Positions 17,743 to 32,746 of a DNA stretch of 64,000 bases are shown here, one piece after another. The position numbers were made by a program, and so were the translations under genes. Positions within the stretch are counted from its first letter, which is position 1. Each line of letters opens with the position of its first letter. The notes under the pieces are model-generated. The model saw nothing but the letters and a program-made list of their open reading frames with translations. It ran no database searches and was not told where the DNA came from. The DNA comes from Halomonas faecis (lineage in GTDB: Bacteria; Pseudomonadota; Gammaproteobacteria; Pseudomonadales; Halomonadaceae): the NCBI RefSeq assembly GCF_010993975.1, contig NZ_JAACZO010000057.1, forward strand, positions 1 through 64,000. Reading direction: 5' to 3'.

Positions 17743-18366
17743 CTATTCGGTGAAGGGCGTGACGTCGCCGCGCCCCTCGCGCAGCACCTTGGGCGGCAGC
17801 TCGCGCAGATCGACGACGCTGGTCGCCTCGAGGTGGCAGGCACCGCCGTCGATGATCAGGTCCAGGTGAGCGCCGAAACGCTCGCGAATCGCCTCCGGAT
17901 CGGTCATCGGCAGCTCATCGCCTTCGGGAATCAACGTCACGCTCATCAGCGGTGAACCGAGCGCGGCCAACAGGTCATGGGTGATGCGGTGATCGGGCAC
18001 GCGCACGCCGATGGAGCGACGCTTGGGATGCAGCAGCAACCGCGGCACTTCGTTGGTCGCCGTGAGAATGAAAGTATAGGCGCCCGGAGTGTGTGCCTTG
18101 AGCAGGCGGAACACGGCGTTGTCCACCTTGGCGTAGGTGCCGATCTCGGAAAGGTCCGAGCACACCAGGGTGAAGTTGTGACGGTCATCGAGGGAGCGCA
18201 GCCACTTGATCTTCTCGATGGCCTTCTTCTCGCCCAGGTGACAGCCCAGCGCATAGCCGGAATCCGTGGGGTAGGCGATGACGCCGCCGTCACGGATGAT
18301 CTGGATCGCCTGATCGATCAGGCGCTTCTGGGGATTGTCGGGATGAATCTGAAAGTATTGGCTCAT
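17743..18366 (-). CDS. yciO: YciO (Sua5/YciO/YrdC family protein)
   Basis: A 207-residue single YrdC-fold protein (GGVIAYPTDSGYALGCHLGE, AYTFILTATNEVPRLLLHPK, VRVPDHRITHDLLAALGSPL). The fold binds nucleotides and threonylcarbamoyl-AMP-type ligands. YciO is the paralogue of the t6A enzyme TsaC, and its own role is poorly defined. Length and sequence are typical of YciO rather than TsaC. It follows rnm (yciV) by 49 bp on the same strand, as in many gammaproteobacteria, and converges on the K+ channel gene. Confidence 0.9.
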   Translation of the reverse strand: MSQYFQIHPDNPQKRLIDQAIQIIRDGGVIAYPTDSGYALGCHLGEKKAIEKIKWLRSLDDRHNFTLVCSDLSEIGTYAKVDNAVFRLLKAHTPGAYTFILTATNEVPRLLLHPKRRSIGVRVPDHRITHDLLAALGSPLMSVTLIPEGDELPMTDPEAIRERFGAHLDLIIDGGACHLEATSVVDLRELPPKVLREGRGDVTPFTE

Positions 18367-18415
18367 GATCGCTTCCTGTCGTTCATGGATGACGCAGTCG
18401 CCGCCATGGCGTCGA

Positions 18416-19336
18416 CTATAGCGTAGAGCAGTGCGGCCGCGAGAGCAGTCGCGACGTCAGCCGAGGGTGGCTCCAAACCGGAGGCACGGCGGTGCGCGGC
18501 ACCGCACTCATGCTGCCCGGCGCCAGATGACCGCCCGGGAAGTGGAAATCGCTGCCCAGCGAGGCAAGTAGCCCGCGCTCGTCGAGCTGGCGAGCCAGGT
18601 CGCGGGTCACGTCGGGGTTCTGGAAGCCGCTCACCAGCTCGGCGGCTTGGCCGCCCGCCGCGGCGAAGGCGTCGAGCAGCAGCCCGCGCTTGCGCCGCGT
18701 CAGGCCATGGCGCAATGGATGCGCCAGTACCGCCACGCCGCCGGCATCGAGAATCCACCCCACCGCTTCCTCCAGGGCCGGCCAGTGCGCCTTGACGTCG
18801 CCCTTCTTGCCGTTGCCCAGGTGCTTGCGAAACGCCTCGCTCGTGTCCGCCACCAGGCCGGCGGCGACCAGCGCCCGGGCGAAGTCAGGGCGACCCAGCG
18901 GGCGCGGCGAGCCCGCCTGCTCGCGAGCGCGGGCCAGGGCATCGGCAAGCCCCAGCTTTTCCAGGCGCGCCGCGATCACCTCGGCGCGCCGCTCACGCGC
19001 CTCGGCCTGGGCCTCCAGCCCCGGCACCAGCGCCCCCTGGGCGCCATGCGGCAGCAGTCCCACCACGTGGATGTTGATGCCTGACCAGCGCGTCGACAGC
19101 TCGGTGCCCGGCAGCAGCATGATGCCATGTTCGTCGGCGGTCCGTTGCGCCTCATCGATGCCGGCCACGGTATCGTGATCAGTGAGCGCCATCACGGACA
19201 GGCCGCGCGAGGCGCACAGCGCCACCACGGCCGCGGGTGACAGCGCGCCGTCCGAGGCGGTGGAATGCATGTGAAGGTCGATCCCCAGAGGGGCGGGATC
19301 ACCCGTGAAACGGGCCGGTAGTTCGAGCATTGGCAT
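18416..19336 (-). CDS. rnm: PHP-domain 5'-3' exoribonuclease / 3',5'-nucleotide phosphatase RnaAM
   Basis: A 306-residue PHP-domain metalloenzyme. Metal ligands are visible in IDLHMHSTASDGALSP (HxH), MALTDHDTVAG, LPGTELST, VAVLAHPLRHG and GSDFHFPGG. The E. coli orthologue YciV/RnaAM hydrolyses 3',5'-nucleoside bisphosphates (pAp) and matures 5' ends of 5S and 23S rRNA. I use the ATG at 19336 (MPMLELPARF); another ATG six bases downstream is equally possible, and neither has a clear ribosome site. It heads an operon with yciO and is divergent from yciI, with about 195 bp of shared upstream DNA. Confidence 0.9.
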   Translation of the reverse strand: MPMLELPARFTGDPAPLGIDLHMHSTASDGALSPAAVVALCASRGLSVMALTDHDTVAGIDEAQRTADEHGIMLLPGTELSTRWSGINIHVVGLLPHGAQGALVPGLEAQAEARERRAEVIAARLEKLGLADALARAREQAGSPRPLGRPDFARALVAAGLVADTSEAFRKHLGNGKKGDVKAHWPALEEAVGWILDAGGVAVLAHPLRHGLTRRKRGLLLDAFAAAGGQAAELVSGFQNPDVTRDLARQLDERGLLASLGSDFHFPGGHLAPGSMSAVPRTAVPPVWSHPRLTSRLLSRPHCSTL

Positions 19337-19531
19337 GACGCCGGGGAGCGACTTTGTCAGAATAATGAGCTCATGGTGCGCGCCCGGCACTAGCCGGTCA
19401 ACGCCCGCACCGCATCGAGCAGGGCCATCGCAGTTGGGCATGGCAAGGAGTTCCGAGAGGAACGACTAACTGCGATAGCCCGCACCGTATCGAGTTCCGC
19501 GGCTCAGCCGCGCCTGCCGAGGAAACCCGCG

Positions 19532-19831
19532 ATGCTATACGCGATCATCAGCGAAGACGTCAACGACAGCCTGGAGCGTCGCCTGGCGGCGCGCCCCGAC
19601 CACCTGGCCCGCCTCGAGGCGCTGCGCGACGAGGGGCGCCTGGTGCTCGCCGGCCCTCATCCCGCCATCGACGCCAACGACCCCGGCGATGCCGGCTTCA
19701 GCGGCAGCCTGGTGGTGGCGGAGTTCGACAGTCTCGACACCGCCCGCGCCTGGGCCGATGCCGATCCCTACGTGATCGCCGGCGTGTACGCCAAGGTGAC
19801 GGTCAAGCCGTTCAAGAAAGCCCTGCCTTGA
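19532..19831 (+). CDS. yciI: YciI-family protein
   Basis: A 99-residue dimeric alpha/beta ferredoxin-like protein. It has [20 protein letters not shown] with the conserved [11 protein letters not shown] with the conserved His, the GPHP turn, and a DPYVIAGVY strand. YciI proteins carry a conserved His-Asp pair and have no established enzymatic role in most bacteria. AGGAAA lies before the ATG. Its divergence from rnm/yciO matches the usual yci neighbourhood. Confidence 0.88.
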   Translation: MLYAIISEDVNDSLERRLAARPDHLARLEALRDEGRLVLAGPHPAIDANDPGDAGFSGSLVVAEFDSLDTARAWADADPYVIAGVYAKVTVKPFKKALP

Positions 19832-19886
19832 GGCAGTCGCGCCCGACTCGCGCCCCCGTATGCCACGGCGGGCGTGGACAGTCCCG

Positions 19887-19923
19887 TTGTCCACAGCACC
19901 TTGCCCACAGAGACTGTGGATAA
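19887..19923. promoter_or_regulatory. Cluster of DnaA-box-like sites upstream of mnmC
   Basis: Three sites lie within 37 bp: TTGTCCACA (19887-19895), TTGCCCACA (19901-19909) and, on the minus strand, the perfect box TTATCCACA (19915-19923). There is also a poorer match at about 19874. No origin genes (dnaA, dnaN, mnmG) are nearby, so this is not oriC. It could be a DnaA-regulated promoter or titration site. The rest of 19832-20022 shows no gene. Confidence 0.5.
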
Positions 19924-20022
19924 CGTTGTTGAAACGCCGCGGACGGACGTCGCCATGCCCCATGGGTCGCCGCGATGCCGTCATCGATGATTTTTTGAGC
20001 AACTGCCGCTCCGGAGAACGCC

Positions 20023-22050
20023 GTGTCCGCCCCTTGCGACCCACTCCCCCCTCTGACTGGCCTCAGCCCCGCCCGGCTCGACTGGGCGACCGATGCCACC
20101 GGGGCGCAGGCGCCCCTGTCGACCCAGTTCGACGACGTCTACTTCTCGGCCCACGACGGCCGTGCCGAGACCGAACACGTCTTCCTGGACGGCAACCGTC
20201 TGAGCGCGCGCTTCGCGGACTGGAAAGCCTCTCGCCCCTTCGTGGTCGGCGAGACGGGCTTCGGCACCGGACTCAACATGCTCTGCGCCTGGGCCTGCTT
20301 CGACACCCATGCGCCGCCCCAGGCCCGACTGCATCTGATTTCGGTAGAGTGCCATCCGCTCACCCGACAGGATCTCGCCCGTGCGCTTGCCGCCTGGCCC
20401 GATCTCGCCCCACGCGCCGAGCGGCTGCTCGCCCAATGGCCGGAGCCGGTGAGCGGCGTGCACCGCCTGTGGCTCGACGAGCGGGTGACCCTCGACCTGC
20501 ACTTCGGCGAGGCCGCCGAGCGGCTCGCCCTGCTCGACGGCCAGGTCGACGCCTGGTTCCTCGACGGCTTCGCCCCGGCCAAGAACCCCGACATGTGGCG
20601 ACCCGAGCTGTTCGCCGCCCTGGCCCAGCATTCGCGGGCCGGCGCCACCTTCGCCACCTTCACCTGTGCGGGCATCGTCAAGCGCGGTCTGGCCGCTGCC
20701 GGCTTCGCCTGGCGCAAGGCGCCGGGTTTCGGCCGCAAGCGCGAGATGCTCATCGGTGAGATCGTCACGCCCCCCGTCGACACCCGCCGGGAAGGCACGC
20801 CCTGGTTCACGCCGCCCACGCCGCGTCCGGCCCGTCATGTGGCGGTGATCGGTGCCGGTATCGCCGGTGCCAGTGCCGCCGCCGCCCTGGCACGACGCGG
20901 CATCGCGGTCACGCTCATCGACCGCTTCCACCGCGCCGAACTGGGCACCACCCATCTCCAGGGAGCGCTCTACGTCAAGCTCGCTGCCGACACCAATCGG
21001 CAGAGCCGCACCTATCTGGCCGGGCTGCTGTACAGCCAACGCTGGCTGGCTCAGCTCGACCCCGAGCAGCGCCTGTGGCAACCCAGCGGCGTCCTGCAGC
21101 TGGCGCTGAGCGACAAGGAGCGGGCACGCCAGGCACGCTTCCTCGCCAACCATCCGCTGCCGGAAAGCGTGGTCCGCGGCCTGGATGCCGAAGCGGCCAG
21201 CGCCGCGGCCGGCGTCAAGGTCGACGGCCCGGCGCTGGACTACCCGCATGCCGGCTGGGTCCGGCCGATGGAGCTGTGCGTGCGCCTGGCCGAGACGGCA
21301 GGCGTGCGTTTTCGGCGCGGCGAGGTAGTGGCGCTGCACGACCGCCAGGAGGACGGCTGGAGCCTGGAGCTGGCCGACGGCGAGCGTCTCGCGGCCGACC
21401 AGGTGGTGATCGCCGCCGCCGGGGAGGCCGCCGGCTTCCCCCAAAGTGAAGCCCTGCCGCTGCAGCCGGTACGCGGCCAGCTCAGCCAGCTCGAAGTGCC
21501 AGAGGCAGCTCCGCAGCTGGGCCGAGTGGTCTGTGCCGGCGGCTACGTGCCGCCAGCAGCGGATGGCGTGCTCAATGTCGGCGCCACCTTCGCGCCGGGC
21601 GATACCGACATGACGGAACGCGAAAGCGACCACGTCGCCAACCTGGCGGAGCTGGAACGCGGCCTGCCCCACTTCGTCGCCGCCCTGCGCGCCACCGGTG
21701 CCGACCTCTCGCCGGAGAGGCTCACCGCCCGGGTCGGGGTGCGCGCGGCGAGCCCCGACAAGTCGCCCTACTGCGGGCCGGTGCCCGACGCCCAGGCGTG
21801 GCGCGACGACTACGCCGCCCTGGCCAAGGACGCCACCCGGGTGTCCGACACGCCCGGCCGCCACCACGCCGGGCTGTGGATCAGCGCCGCCCACGGCTCC
21901 CGCGGCCTGGCCAGCGCCCCGCTGTGCGCCGAGCTGTTGGCCTCGTTGATCTGCGACGAACCGCTACCGCTGGAACAGCCGCTGGTGGATCACTTGCATC
22001 CCGGACGGCGGCTGATTCGCGACCTGATCCGCGGCAAGCAACCCGGCTGA
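20023..22050 (+). CDS. mnmC: Bifunctional tRNA mnm5s2U34 modification enzyme MnmC
   Basis: Makes mnm5s2U at tRNA position 34. The C-terminal FAD domain converts cmnm5 to nm5, and the N-terminal domain methylates it with SAM. The 675 residues show the MnmC2 methyltransferase half (VGETGFGTGLNMLCAW as SAM site, DAWFLDGFAPAKNPDMW). The oxidoreductase half follows from about residue 270, with dinucleotide fold HVAVIGAGIAGASAAAALAR and GLASAPLCAELLAS near the end. It starts with GTG at 20023, with GGAG at 7-8 nt. It converges on the GGDEF/EAL gene, with only a 27-bp gap. Confidence 0.95.
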   Translation: MSAPCDPLPPLTGLSPARLDWATDATGAQAPLSTQFDDVYFSAHDGRAETEHVFLDGNRLSARFADWKASRPFVVGETGFGTGLNMLCAWACFDTHAPPQARLHLISVECHPLTRQDLARALAAWPDLAPRAERLLAQWPEPVSGVHRLWLDERVTLDLHFGEAAERLALLDGQVDAWFLDGFAPAKNPDMWRPELFAALAQHSRAGATFATFTCAGIVKRGLAAAGFAWRKAPGFGRKREMLIGEIVTPPVDTRREGTPWFTPPTPRPARHVAVIGAGIAGASAAAALARRGIAVTLIDRFHRAELGTTHLQGALYVKLAADTNRQSRTYLAGLLYSQRWLAQLDPEQRLWQPSGVLQLALSDKERARQARFLANHPLPESVVRGLDAEAASAAAGVKVDGPALDYPHAGWVRPMELCVRLAETAGVRFRRGEVVALHDRQEDGWSLELADGERLAADQVVIAAAGEAAGFPQSEALPLQPVRGQLSQLEVPEAAPQLGRVVCAGGYVPPAADGVLNVGATFAPGDTDMTERESDHVANLAELERGLPHFVAALRATGADLSPERLTARVGVRAASPDKSPYCGPVPDAQAWRDDYAALAKDATRVSDTPGRHHAGLWISAAHGSRGLASAPLCAELLASLICDEPLPLEQPLVDHLHPGRRLIRDLIRGKQPG

Positions 22051-22077
22051 GGCGTTACCCCTCGGGAGGCGCCGCGC

Positions 22078-24702
22078 TCACAGCGAAGGCAGCCCCTGAG
22101 TGGTCGACTGGCTCGCCATGACGAAGTTCGGGGCGGGGCGGCCCAGATAGTAACCCTGGCCGTAGTCGATACCCAGCTCGCGCACCGCCTCGAACACCGC
22201 TTCGTCTTCGATGAATTCGGCAATGGTGCTCACCCCCAGGCTGCGGGCCAGGGTGACGATGCTCTTGACGAAGGCCATGTACTTGTCATCCGTGATCATG
22301 TTGCGGATGAACTCGCCCTCGATCTTGATCACGTCGATGGGGAACTGCTTGAGATAGCGGAAAGAGGAAAACCCCGAGCCGAAGTCGTCGATGGCGAAGC
22401 TGAAACCCTCCAGCTTGAGATCGAGCACGAACTTCTCGAGCAGCTTGAGGTTGCTGACGGTTTCGCGTTCGGTGAGCTCGAAGACGATGCGCTCGGGGCG
22501 AATGCCGTAGTCGATCGCCAACTGATGGATGCGACCGATGAACTCGCCGACGATCAACGACTTGGGTGACAGGTTGATGAACAACATCCCTTCGTAGCCC
22601 TGTTCCTGCACCTGGGCGAAGGCCTTCTCGATGAGCTGATAGTCCATCTTGTGGATGACGCCGATGCTCTCGGCGATGTCGATGAACTCCCCGGCCGGCA
22701 CGACGCGATCACCCACCTGGATGCGCATGAGCAGCTCGTGGATGGCCACCTCGCCGGTGCGCGCATCGGCGATGGGCTGGAAGAAGGGCACGATGCGCTC
22801 CTCCTCCAGCGCGCTGAGCACCATCTGGTTCTTCTCGCCCACCTCGCGAAAGATCGCCGCCACTTCGTCGTCGTCGGGCAGGGCGATGCAGTTCTTTCCC
22901 TTGCGCTTGGCCTTGTACATCATGTTGTCGGCCATCAGGAACAGATCGTGGGCGTCGCTGGCATGGCGCGGGTAGGCGGCGATGCCGATGGAGGTGGTGG
23001 CACGCACGGAGGAGCCATCCGGGGCCACCAATACCTGCTCGGCAAAATTCTGTGCGATGCGCAGCGCCACCGAGTAGGCCTGCCCCTCGCCGGTTTCGGG
23101 CAGAATGATGGCGAATTCGTCGCCGCCATAGCGGGCCAGGAAGTCGCCAGGACGTACCGACTCGGTCAGCGTATGGGCAAAAGCCTGCAGAAACTGGTCG
23201 CCGAAGGCGTGCCCGTAACGGTCGTTGACGGTCTTGAAGTTGTCCATGTCCATCATCAGTAGACTGAACGAATAACCGTGGCGATGGGCTCGACCCACTT
23301 CGTAGCCGAGCAGGTCCTTGAACACGCGCTGGTTGTGCAGCGCGGTGAGCGGATCTCGGGTGGCGTAGAACTCCAGATCCTTGGTGTACTTGTAGATCGC
23401 CTTCACCGAGCCGACGAGGTTGAGCAGCGTGGAGAGAATGCCGTCGATGACGATATGGCGCAGCGGGTCCTGCGAGAGGTCGGACTGCACGCCGATGCCC
23501 ACGATGCCGCCGATCTTGGGCGCCTCGAGCAGCAGCGACTTGGTCTGCAGGCGAATGTCCTCGGGGGTGATCTCCATCGCCGCCTCGATGTCGGCGTCGG
23601 CCGGGTAGACGGCATGGTGCAACACCTTGAGCACCTGTACGTCGGTATGCCCTTCCGCCTTGCCTTCGAGCAACTCGATCAGCATGCCCTCGAAGGCGTG
23701 ACGCATCTCCGCCGACACTTCGTGGTGCCAGAACACCTCCAGCTCGTAGCCTTCCTCCTCCACCTGGAAGATCGTCACCAGGGTGTGGGCGGTGATGATG
23801 GTGTTGATGTCGCTGAGCAGTTCCTTGATGAACTCGCGCCAGTCGCGCACCACGTCGGAAGTGATGATGAACTTGCTGAGCAGGCGAATCTCGAACTCCA
23901 GCACGTCCTTGTCCACCGCCACGTTCTTGAGCCGCCCGGCCAGCGCGTTGACCTGCTCGTAGGCATCGCTCAGCTCTCGGAAGTGCGTATCGGCCGGCAT
24001 CAGCTCGAGCTGGCGGAAATCGGCAACGGAATTCACCGTGGCCAGCCGCTGGCGAAATCCCTCCATCGAGGCGCGGATACGCCCGGCGAACCAGCCCGTG
24101 AAGGCCAGCGCGGCAAGCAGCACCAGCAGCGACGCCACCACGAACATGGCGATGTAGTTCTGGCGCATCTCGCCGCTGATCGGCGACATGTCGTGGCGGA
24201 TGTCGATGACGCCGAGCACGTCGCCGGTGGCGGCATTGTCGTGGCAGCTCAAGCACTCGGGCGTCGTCACCAGCGGCATGACGCGGCGCACCTCGCCGTT
24301 CTCGCGGTAGACGCGCTCCTGCCCGGATTGCAGGGCGGCGCGAATGGCGATGTCCGGATCCGACTGATCGATCTCGCCGTAGCGCTCGGAGACGCGCTCG
24401 CCACGATGAATGTCGAACTGGAAGGAGGAGCCGGCATGCAGCTCGCGGGTGGACGAGACGAAATCCTCCATCTGCTCGCGGCTCCAGCCCTGGCGCATCA
24501 CCTGCAGCATGGCATTGAAGCTCTGACGAGCCAGGGTTTCGGAGGTCTGCTCAGCCTGGCGGGCGATGATGTCTTCATAGAGCAGCGTGGCCGCCAGAGT
24601 CACGCCGAGAAAGACCGTCACGGCCACCGACAGAATGGCGGCCAGCACGAACCCTCTAAGGGTCCGCAGGCTCGCCAGTAGATTGCGCACGAAGGTCGAC
24701 AT
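22078..24702 (-). CDS. Haem-c sensor GGDEF/EAL protein (cyclic-di-GMP turnover)
   Basis: An 874-residue inner-membrane signalling protein. TM1 is at about 18-41. A periplasmic domain follows with a single c-type haem motif Cys150-Leu-Ser-Cys153-His154, and TM2 is at about 183-203. A HAMP-like/helical linker leads to a GAF-like region (about 290-440). The GGDEF domain has an intact YGGDEF (about 524), and a C-terminal EAL domain starts near 650. The EAL signature reads ELL (HELLMR), while DDFGSGFSSF and other metal-site segments are kept. It probably senses redox or gas through haem and makes or degrades c-di-GMP. Which activity dominates cannot be told. Confidence 0.92.
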   Translation of the reverse strand: MSTFVRNLLASLRTLRGFVLAAILSVAVTVFLGVTLAATLLYEDIIARQAEQTSETLARQSFNAMLQVMRQGWSREQMEDFVSSTRELHAGSSFQFDIHRGERVSERYGEIDQSDPDIAIRAALQSGQERVYRENGEVRRVMPLVTTPECLSCHDNAATGDVLGVIDIRHDMSPISGEMRQNYIAMFVVASLLVLLAALAFTGWFAGRIRASMEGFRQRLATVNSVADFRQLELMPADTHFRELSDAYEQVNALAGRLKNVAVDKDVLEFEIRLLSKFIITSDVVRDWREFIKELLSDINTIITAHTLVTIFQVEEEGYELEVFWHHEVSAEMRHAFEGMLIELLEGKAEGHTDVQVLKVLHHAVYPADADIEAAMEITPEDIRLQTKSLLLEAPKIGGIVGIGVQSDLSQDPLRHIVIDGILSTLLNLVGSVKAIYKYTKDLEFYATRDPLTALHNQRVFKDLLGYEVGRAHRHGYSFSLLMMDMDNFKTVNDRYGHAFGDQFLQAFAHTLTESVRPGDFLARYGGDEFAIILPETGEGQAYSVALRIAQNFAEQVLVAPDGSSVRATTSIGIAAYPRHASDAHDLFLMADNMMYKAKRKGKNCIALPDDDEVAAIFREVGEKNQMVLSALEEERIVPFFQPIADARTGEVAIHELLMRIQVGDRVVPAGEFIDIAESIGVIHKMDYQLIEKAFAQVQEQGYEGMLFINLSPKSLIVGEFIGRIHQLAIDYGIRPERIVFELTERETVSNLKLLEKFVLDLKLEGFSFAIDDFGSGFSSFRYLKQFPIDVIKIEGEFIRNMITDDKYMAFVKSIVTLARSLGVSTIAEFIEDEAVFEAVRELGIDYGQGYYLGRPAPNFVMASQSTTQGLPSL

Positions 24703-24856
24703 GGGGCATCCGCAGCAGGGAACGGGGCTATCACTAACCGCTGAACCGCTACCCTACTGGAGCTCCCTCATCGGCTGAATTGACCAAAGGTAACTCGGCA
24801 AGCGAAACCGCCAAGAAACTGATCTGGATCAAGTCAAGGCCAAGACCGGCCCCCGG

Positions 24857-27276
<2,420 letters not shown>

Positions 27277-27292
27277 CTAGCTTACCAAAGCA

Positions 27293-27323
27293 ACGACCCC
27301 CGTGGGGCTACCACGGGGGTCGT
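27293..27323 (-). terminator. Strong hairpin after zipA, probable terminator
   Basis: A perfect 13-bp stem ACGACCCCCGTGG/CCACGGGGGTCGT with a 5-nt loop, 36 bp after the zipA stop on the minus strand. The downstream sequence TGCTTTGGT has few T, so termination may be partial, letting some transcripts reach ligA. Confidence 0.65.
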
Positions 27324-27358
27324 CTTCCAGCTCAACGCGTCGAGTTTGCCGCTTACGG

Positions 27359-29020
27359 CTAATTCACCTGGCGGCGATTGAGGCGATGGCGCCGCTCGAA
27401 CTCCTGCACGCGCTGGCGAGCAAAGCCGACCGTCTGGGCGGTCATCACGCTGTGGTTTTCGTCCTTCAGCTCGCCGCCCAGGTGGCGCACGATCACCATC
27501 GCCGTCTCGACCATAGCCTCGAAGGCGGCAGCGGTATCCACGGCACCCGGCAGCGGCATCAGCAGCGTAATGCCCGGCGTGGTGAAGTCGTCCATGCTCT
27601 CGATGGGGAAGGTACCCGGCTTGAGCACATTGACCATGGAGAACTGCAGCTGGCTGTCGTCATCCTCGGTCTCGAAGCGATGGAAGATGCCCATCTCGCT
27701 GCTGTAACGCAGTCCGCAGGCGAGCATCAGGTCGAGTAACGCCGCTCCCGCGAAGCCTTCCGCGTCGCGCGACATGACGCTGATGACGATCACTTCATCG
27801 GCATGACTGAGGGCATTGCGCGCGCGCTCGGCGCTGACGTCGTGGCGCAAGGCCTTCTCCAGGGTAGGATGCGTGCGTACCACGTCATCCTCGGTTACCG
27901 CGTCGCGACTGGCAGCGGGTGTCAGCTCATCCGCCGTTTCCCGACGCGACGGGGTGAACAGCGGATCGTAGGCATCGTCAGTGCGGCCAGCGGACGGCCG
28001 TGCCTCTTCAGCCTGGCGGCGACAGGCGGCGACGGCTTCCCGCTCGGCCTGGGCTTTGCGATCGGCCCGGGCTGCGGCCTCCCGCTCCTCGGCGAGGCGA
28101 GCTTTCTCTTCGCGCGCTTCACGCTTGCGTTCGCGCCGCTTGACCAGGCGACTCTGCACGGAAGCACCGAAACGCTGCATGGAAGCTCCCATGCGCCGCG
28201 AACCGCTCTTGAGCGAATCGCCGACGCCTTCCAGATCGACGAGGCGATAGCGCTCGTCCTCGTCGCGGCCGGCATCGTCATGGTCCGCAACGTCGGCATT
28301 CAAAGGCGCGGAGCGCGACGGCTCGCCATCCTCCAATCCCGCACCGTCCAGCGCGGAAAGCGTCGGCTCGCGGCGACCTGGCACCGAGTCCGCTGCGCCA
28401 TCCTCTTTCGCTCGAGACTCGGCGGTCGCAGAAACGTCGTGCCCGCCTCGGGCGGCGCTCGACGTCGCGTCATCGCCCTGGAGCTCAGGCGCGGCCTCTG
28501 CGGACTCCGCCGTTTCGGGCCGCGCGGCGGCTTCACCGCCATCGTCCACGGGGGCATCCGGCGTAGCGGAGCCGGGCTTCGCCACGCCGCGATCTGCGCC
28601 ACGATGGACTGGCGAGGACGACGCCTCAGCAGTAGTGGGCGGTGTCTCCGGAGAAGCCGAAACGCCTGAATCGGCAGACTGATCGACCTGCTTCGCCCGG
28701 TTCGGGAATTGTTCGGCAGCCGCCGACCGCCACCCCGCGAGCACGCGCGAAGGCCCGGGATGCTCCTGGCGCTGCAGTTTCGGCTTGGGCTTGACCGTGG
28801 AATTGCTGGCCGGAGTGACCACACGTGCCCCGCCGTTGGGAAGCTCCCAGTTGCTGTCCTCCTCGGTATCCGGCGCCGTGCCGTTACCGGGGCTCGTTGC
28901 CTCGCCCGCCTGATCCAGGCGGGGCACACGGCGCTGGCGTTTCAAGCGACGCACCCCATCGACCACGATGAGTGTCACCAGCGCCAGCCCCAGAATGATC
29001 AGCCATTCTCTTAGTTCCAT
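27359..29020 (-). CDS. zipA: Cell division protein ZipA
   Basis: Anchors FtsZ to the inner membrane at the division septum. The 553-residue protein has an N-terminal membrane helix (MELREWLIILGLALVTLIVV) and a long low-complexity linker rich in Ala/Pro/Glu/Asp. A charged helical segment follows (KRRERKREAREEKARLAEER, about 295-345), and then the C-terminal FtsZ-binding domain (about 420-545, VIVISVMSRDAEGFAGAALL to TLLMPLPGAVD). The linker is longer than in E. coli ZipA (328 residues), as in Halomonas-like relatives. It lies between smc and ligA on the same strand; the 226-bp gap from smc contains a possible terminator. Confidence 0.93.
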   Translation of the reverse strand: MELREWLIILGLALVTLIVVDGVRRLKRQRRVPRLDQAGEATSPGNGTAPDTEEDSNWELPNGGARVVTPASNSTVKPKPKLQRQEHPGPSRVLAGWRSAAAEQFPNRAKQVDQSADSGVSASPETPPTTAEASSSPVHRGADRGVAKPGSATPDAPVDDGGEAAARPETAESAEAAPELQGDDATSSAARGGHDVSATAESRAKEDGAADSVPGRREPTLSALDGAGLEDGEPSRSAPLNADVADHDDAGRDEDERYRLVDLEGVGDSLKSGSRRMGASMQRFGASVQSRLVKRRERKREAREEKARLAEEREAAARADRKAQAEREAVAACRRQAEEARPSAGRTDDAYDPLFTPSRRETADELTPAASRDAVTEDDVVRTHPTLEKALRHDVSAERARNALSHADEVIVISVMSRDAEGFAGAALLDLMLACGLRYSSEMGIFHRFETEDDDSQLQFSMVNVLKPGTFPIESMDDFTTPGITLLMPLPGAVDTAAAFEAMVETAMVIVRHLGGELKDENHSVMTAQTVGFARQRVQEFERRHRLNRRQVN

Positions 29021-29088
29021 GGGTCGTCTTGCCTATCGCTAGGGCGCCATGCCGGATGGATGTTCGTCACTAGCATAGCGCGATTGCC

Positions 29089-29109
29089 AAAAAAAAGGCC
29101 ACTTTTTTT
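29089..29109 (-). terminator. A/T-stem hairpin between smc and zipA, possible terminator
   Basis: Reads AAAAAAAG-loop-CTTTTTTT on either strand, 138 bp after the smc stop. The stem has only one G-C pair, so it is weak, but it has T-runs on both sides. A second, 9-bp stem (CATCGGACG/CGTCCGATG) lies at 29171-29193 in the same gap. zipA probably has its own promoter after these. Confidence 0.45.
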
Positions 29110-29170
29110 GTTTGTCAAGCCCCGGCATTCTCGCCTGAGAGTCCAATCGACCCTGCGCCTTTCCCTGTTT

Positions 29171-29193
29171 CATCGGACGGCTGACGTCCGATG
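29171..29193. repeat. 9-bp inverted repeat in the smc-zipA gap
   Basis: CATCGGACG and CGTCCGATG are perfectly complementary with a 5-nt loop. It begins to fold about 54 bp after the smc stop. No T-run follows on the minus strand, so it could be an mRNA 3'-end stabiliser or half of a split terminator. Confidence 0.5.
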
Positions 29194-29246
29194 CACCCTA
29201 AGTCATCTCTTCTGATATCGCGAATGGCCCGTCGTTGCAAGCCCGC

Positions 29247-32741
<3,495 letters not shown>

Positions 32742-32746
32742 GGTGT

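Noticed and set aside
19887..19923. Chromosomal replication origin
   Set aside because: Although DnaA-box-like sites cluster here, there is no AT-rich unwinding region and no dnaA, dnaN, gyrB or mnmG nearby.
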